A stretch of 64,000 nt of DNA from an uncultured bacterium (GTDB taxonomy: Bacteria; Planctomycetota; UBA1135; GCA-002686595), in NCBI GenBank assembly GCA_938083085.1, contig CALLKX010000014.1:237934-301933 (forward strand), read 5' to 3'. Below the pieces are notes generated by a model that ran no database searches, was not told the DNA's origin, and saw only the letters and a list, made by a program, of their open reading frames with translations. The position numbers were made by a program, and so were the translations under genes. Below, piece by piece: positions 63,902 to 64,000 of the stretch. Within the stretch, counting starts at the first letter, position 1; each line of letters starts with the position of its first letter.

Positions 63902-64000
63902 CGGCGATAACCTACTTTCGCGCAAAAGCACTATCATCGGCGGTGGCTGCTTGACGACCGTGTTCGGAATGGGAACGGGTATGGCCAGACACCTATAGTC
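63902..64000 (-). rRNA. rrf: 5S ribosomal RNA, 5' end beyond window
   Basis: The reverse complement reads CTATAGGTGTCTGGCC near its start, then CCCGTTCCCATTCCGAACACGG, CCGCCGATGATAGTG and GCGAAAGTAGGTTATCG (quoted in short pieces). These are the conserved loops of bacterial 5S rRNA. About 10-15 bases at the 5' end lie right of the window. It marks an rRNA operon on the minus strand, with 23S and 16S presumably beyond the edge. Confidence 0.93.

Overview
This is a GC-rich bacterial chromosome segment with strong third-position G/C bias. The lineage is most likely Planctomycetota, probably not one of the classical model genera. The best pointers are the DUF1552 protein next to a DUF1587/1592-type CxxCH cytochrome protein, the roadblock/MglA-like GTPase cluster, a fused SecDF, a CTP synthase-DUF1844 overlap, and many secreted lipoproteins of no clear family. 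This is inference from gene content; no marker tree was available. Core genes dominate. I see no prophage, insertion sequence, CRISPR array or tRNA.

Layout, left to right. 0-9.5 kb: a secreted HEAT-repeat protein with a receiver-like insert, anhydro-MurNAc kinase (anmK), a sigma-54 response regulator, a LysM membrane protein and a GT39-like membrane glycosyltransferase. 9.7-16 kb: lipoprotein-pyrG-DUF1844, a glutaryl-CoA-type acyl-CoA dehydrogenase, metG and a 54-residue lysine-rich histone H1-like protein. 16.4-20.5 kb: a five-gene minus-strand operon with an MglA-like GTPase that has a C-terminal membrane anchor, two roadblock proteins and two repeat/membrane proteins. 20.6-29.6 kb: a large Ig-like lipoprotein, a patatin-ferredoxin fusion and the DUF1552/DUF1592 pair. 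29.8-38 kb: mutS2 lacking an Smr domain, a cystathionine gamma-synthase/lyase, an HU protein with a proline-rich tail, dtd, two lipoproteins and trpS. 38.7-43.3 kb: a WP-repeat lipoprotein followed by an Mla-type MlaE-MlaF-MlaD lipid transport operon. 43.5-49.5 kb: ribE, trmD, rplS, secDF and a LysM protein. 49.5-58.2 kb: a hybrid histidine kinase, hflX, nadB and lexA. 58.8-64 kb: yciB, a candidate selenoprotein, a rhomboid protease, a VWA protein, a zinc-ribbon membrane protein and the 3' end of an rRNA operon (5S rRNA and its terminator).

The most notable observation is at 59485-59853. Two coding stretches share one frame across a single in-frame TGA. That TGA is followed at the right distance by a hairpin with a GGTC apical loop, as expected of a bacterial SECIS element. 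The combined 122-residue product has a small alpha/beta domain, with selenocysteine at position 46, and a C-terminal CxxC...CxxC ribbon. A related-looking domain sits at the N-terminus of the adjacent rhomboid.

A second theme is the spacers. Several hold short tandem arrays with 12-17 bp units. They often abut stop codons, and in the two arrays that follow a gene (29714-29852 and 34049-34195) many units carry stop triplets. Long near-perfect inverted repeats serve as likely terminators.
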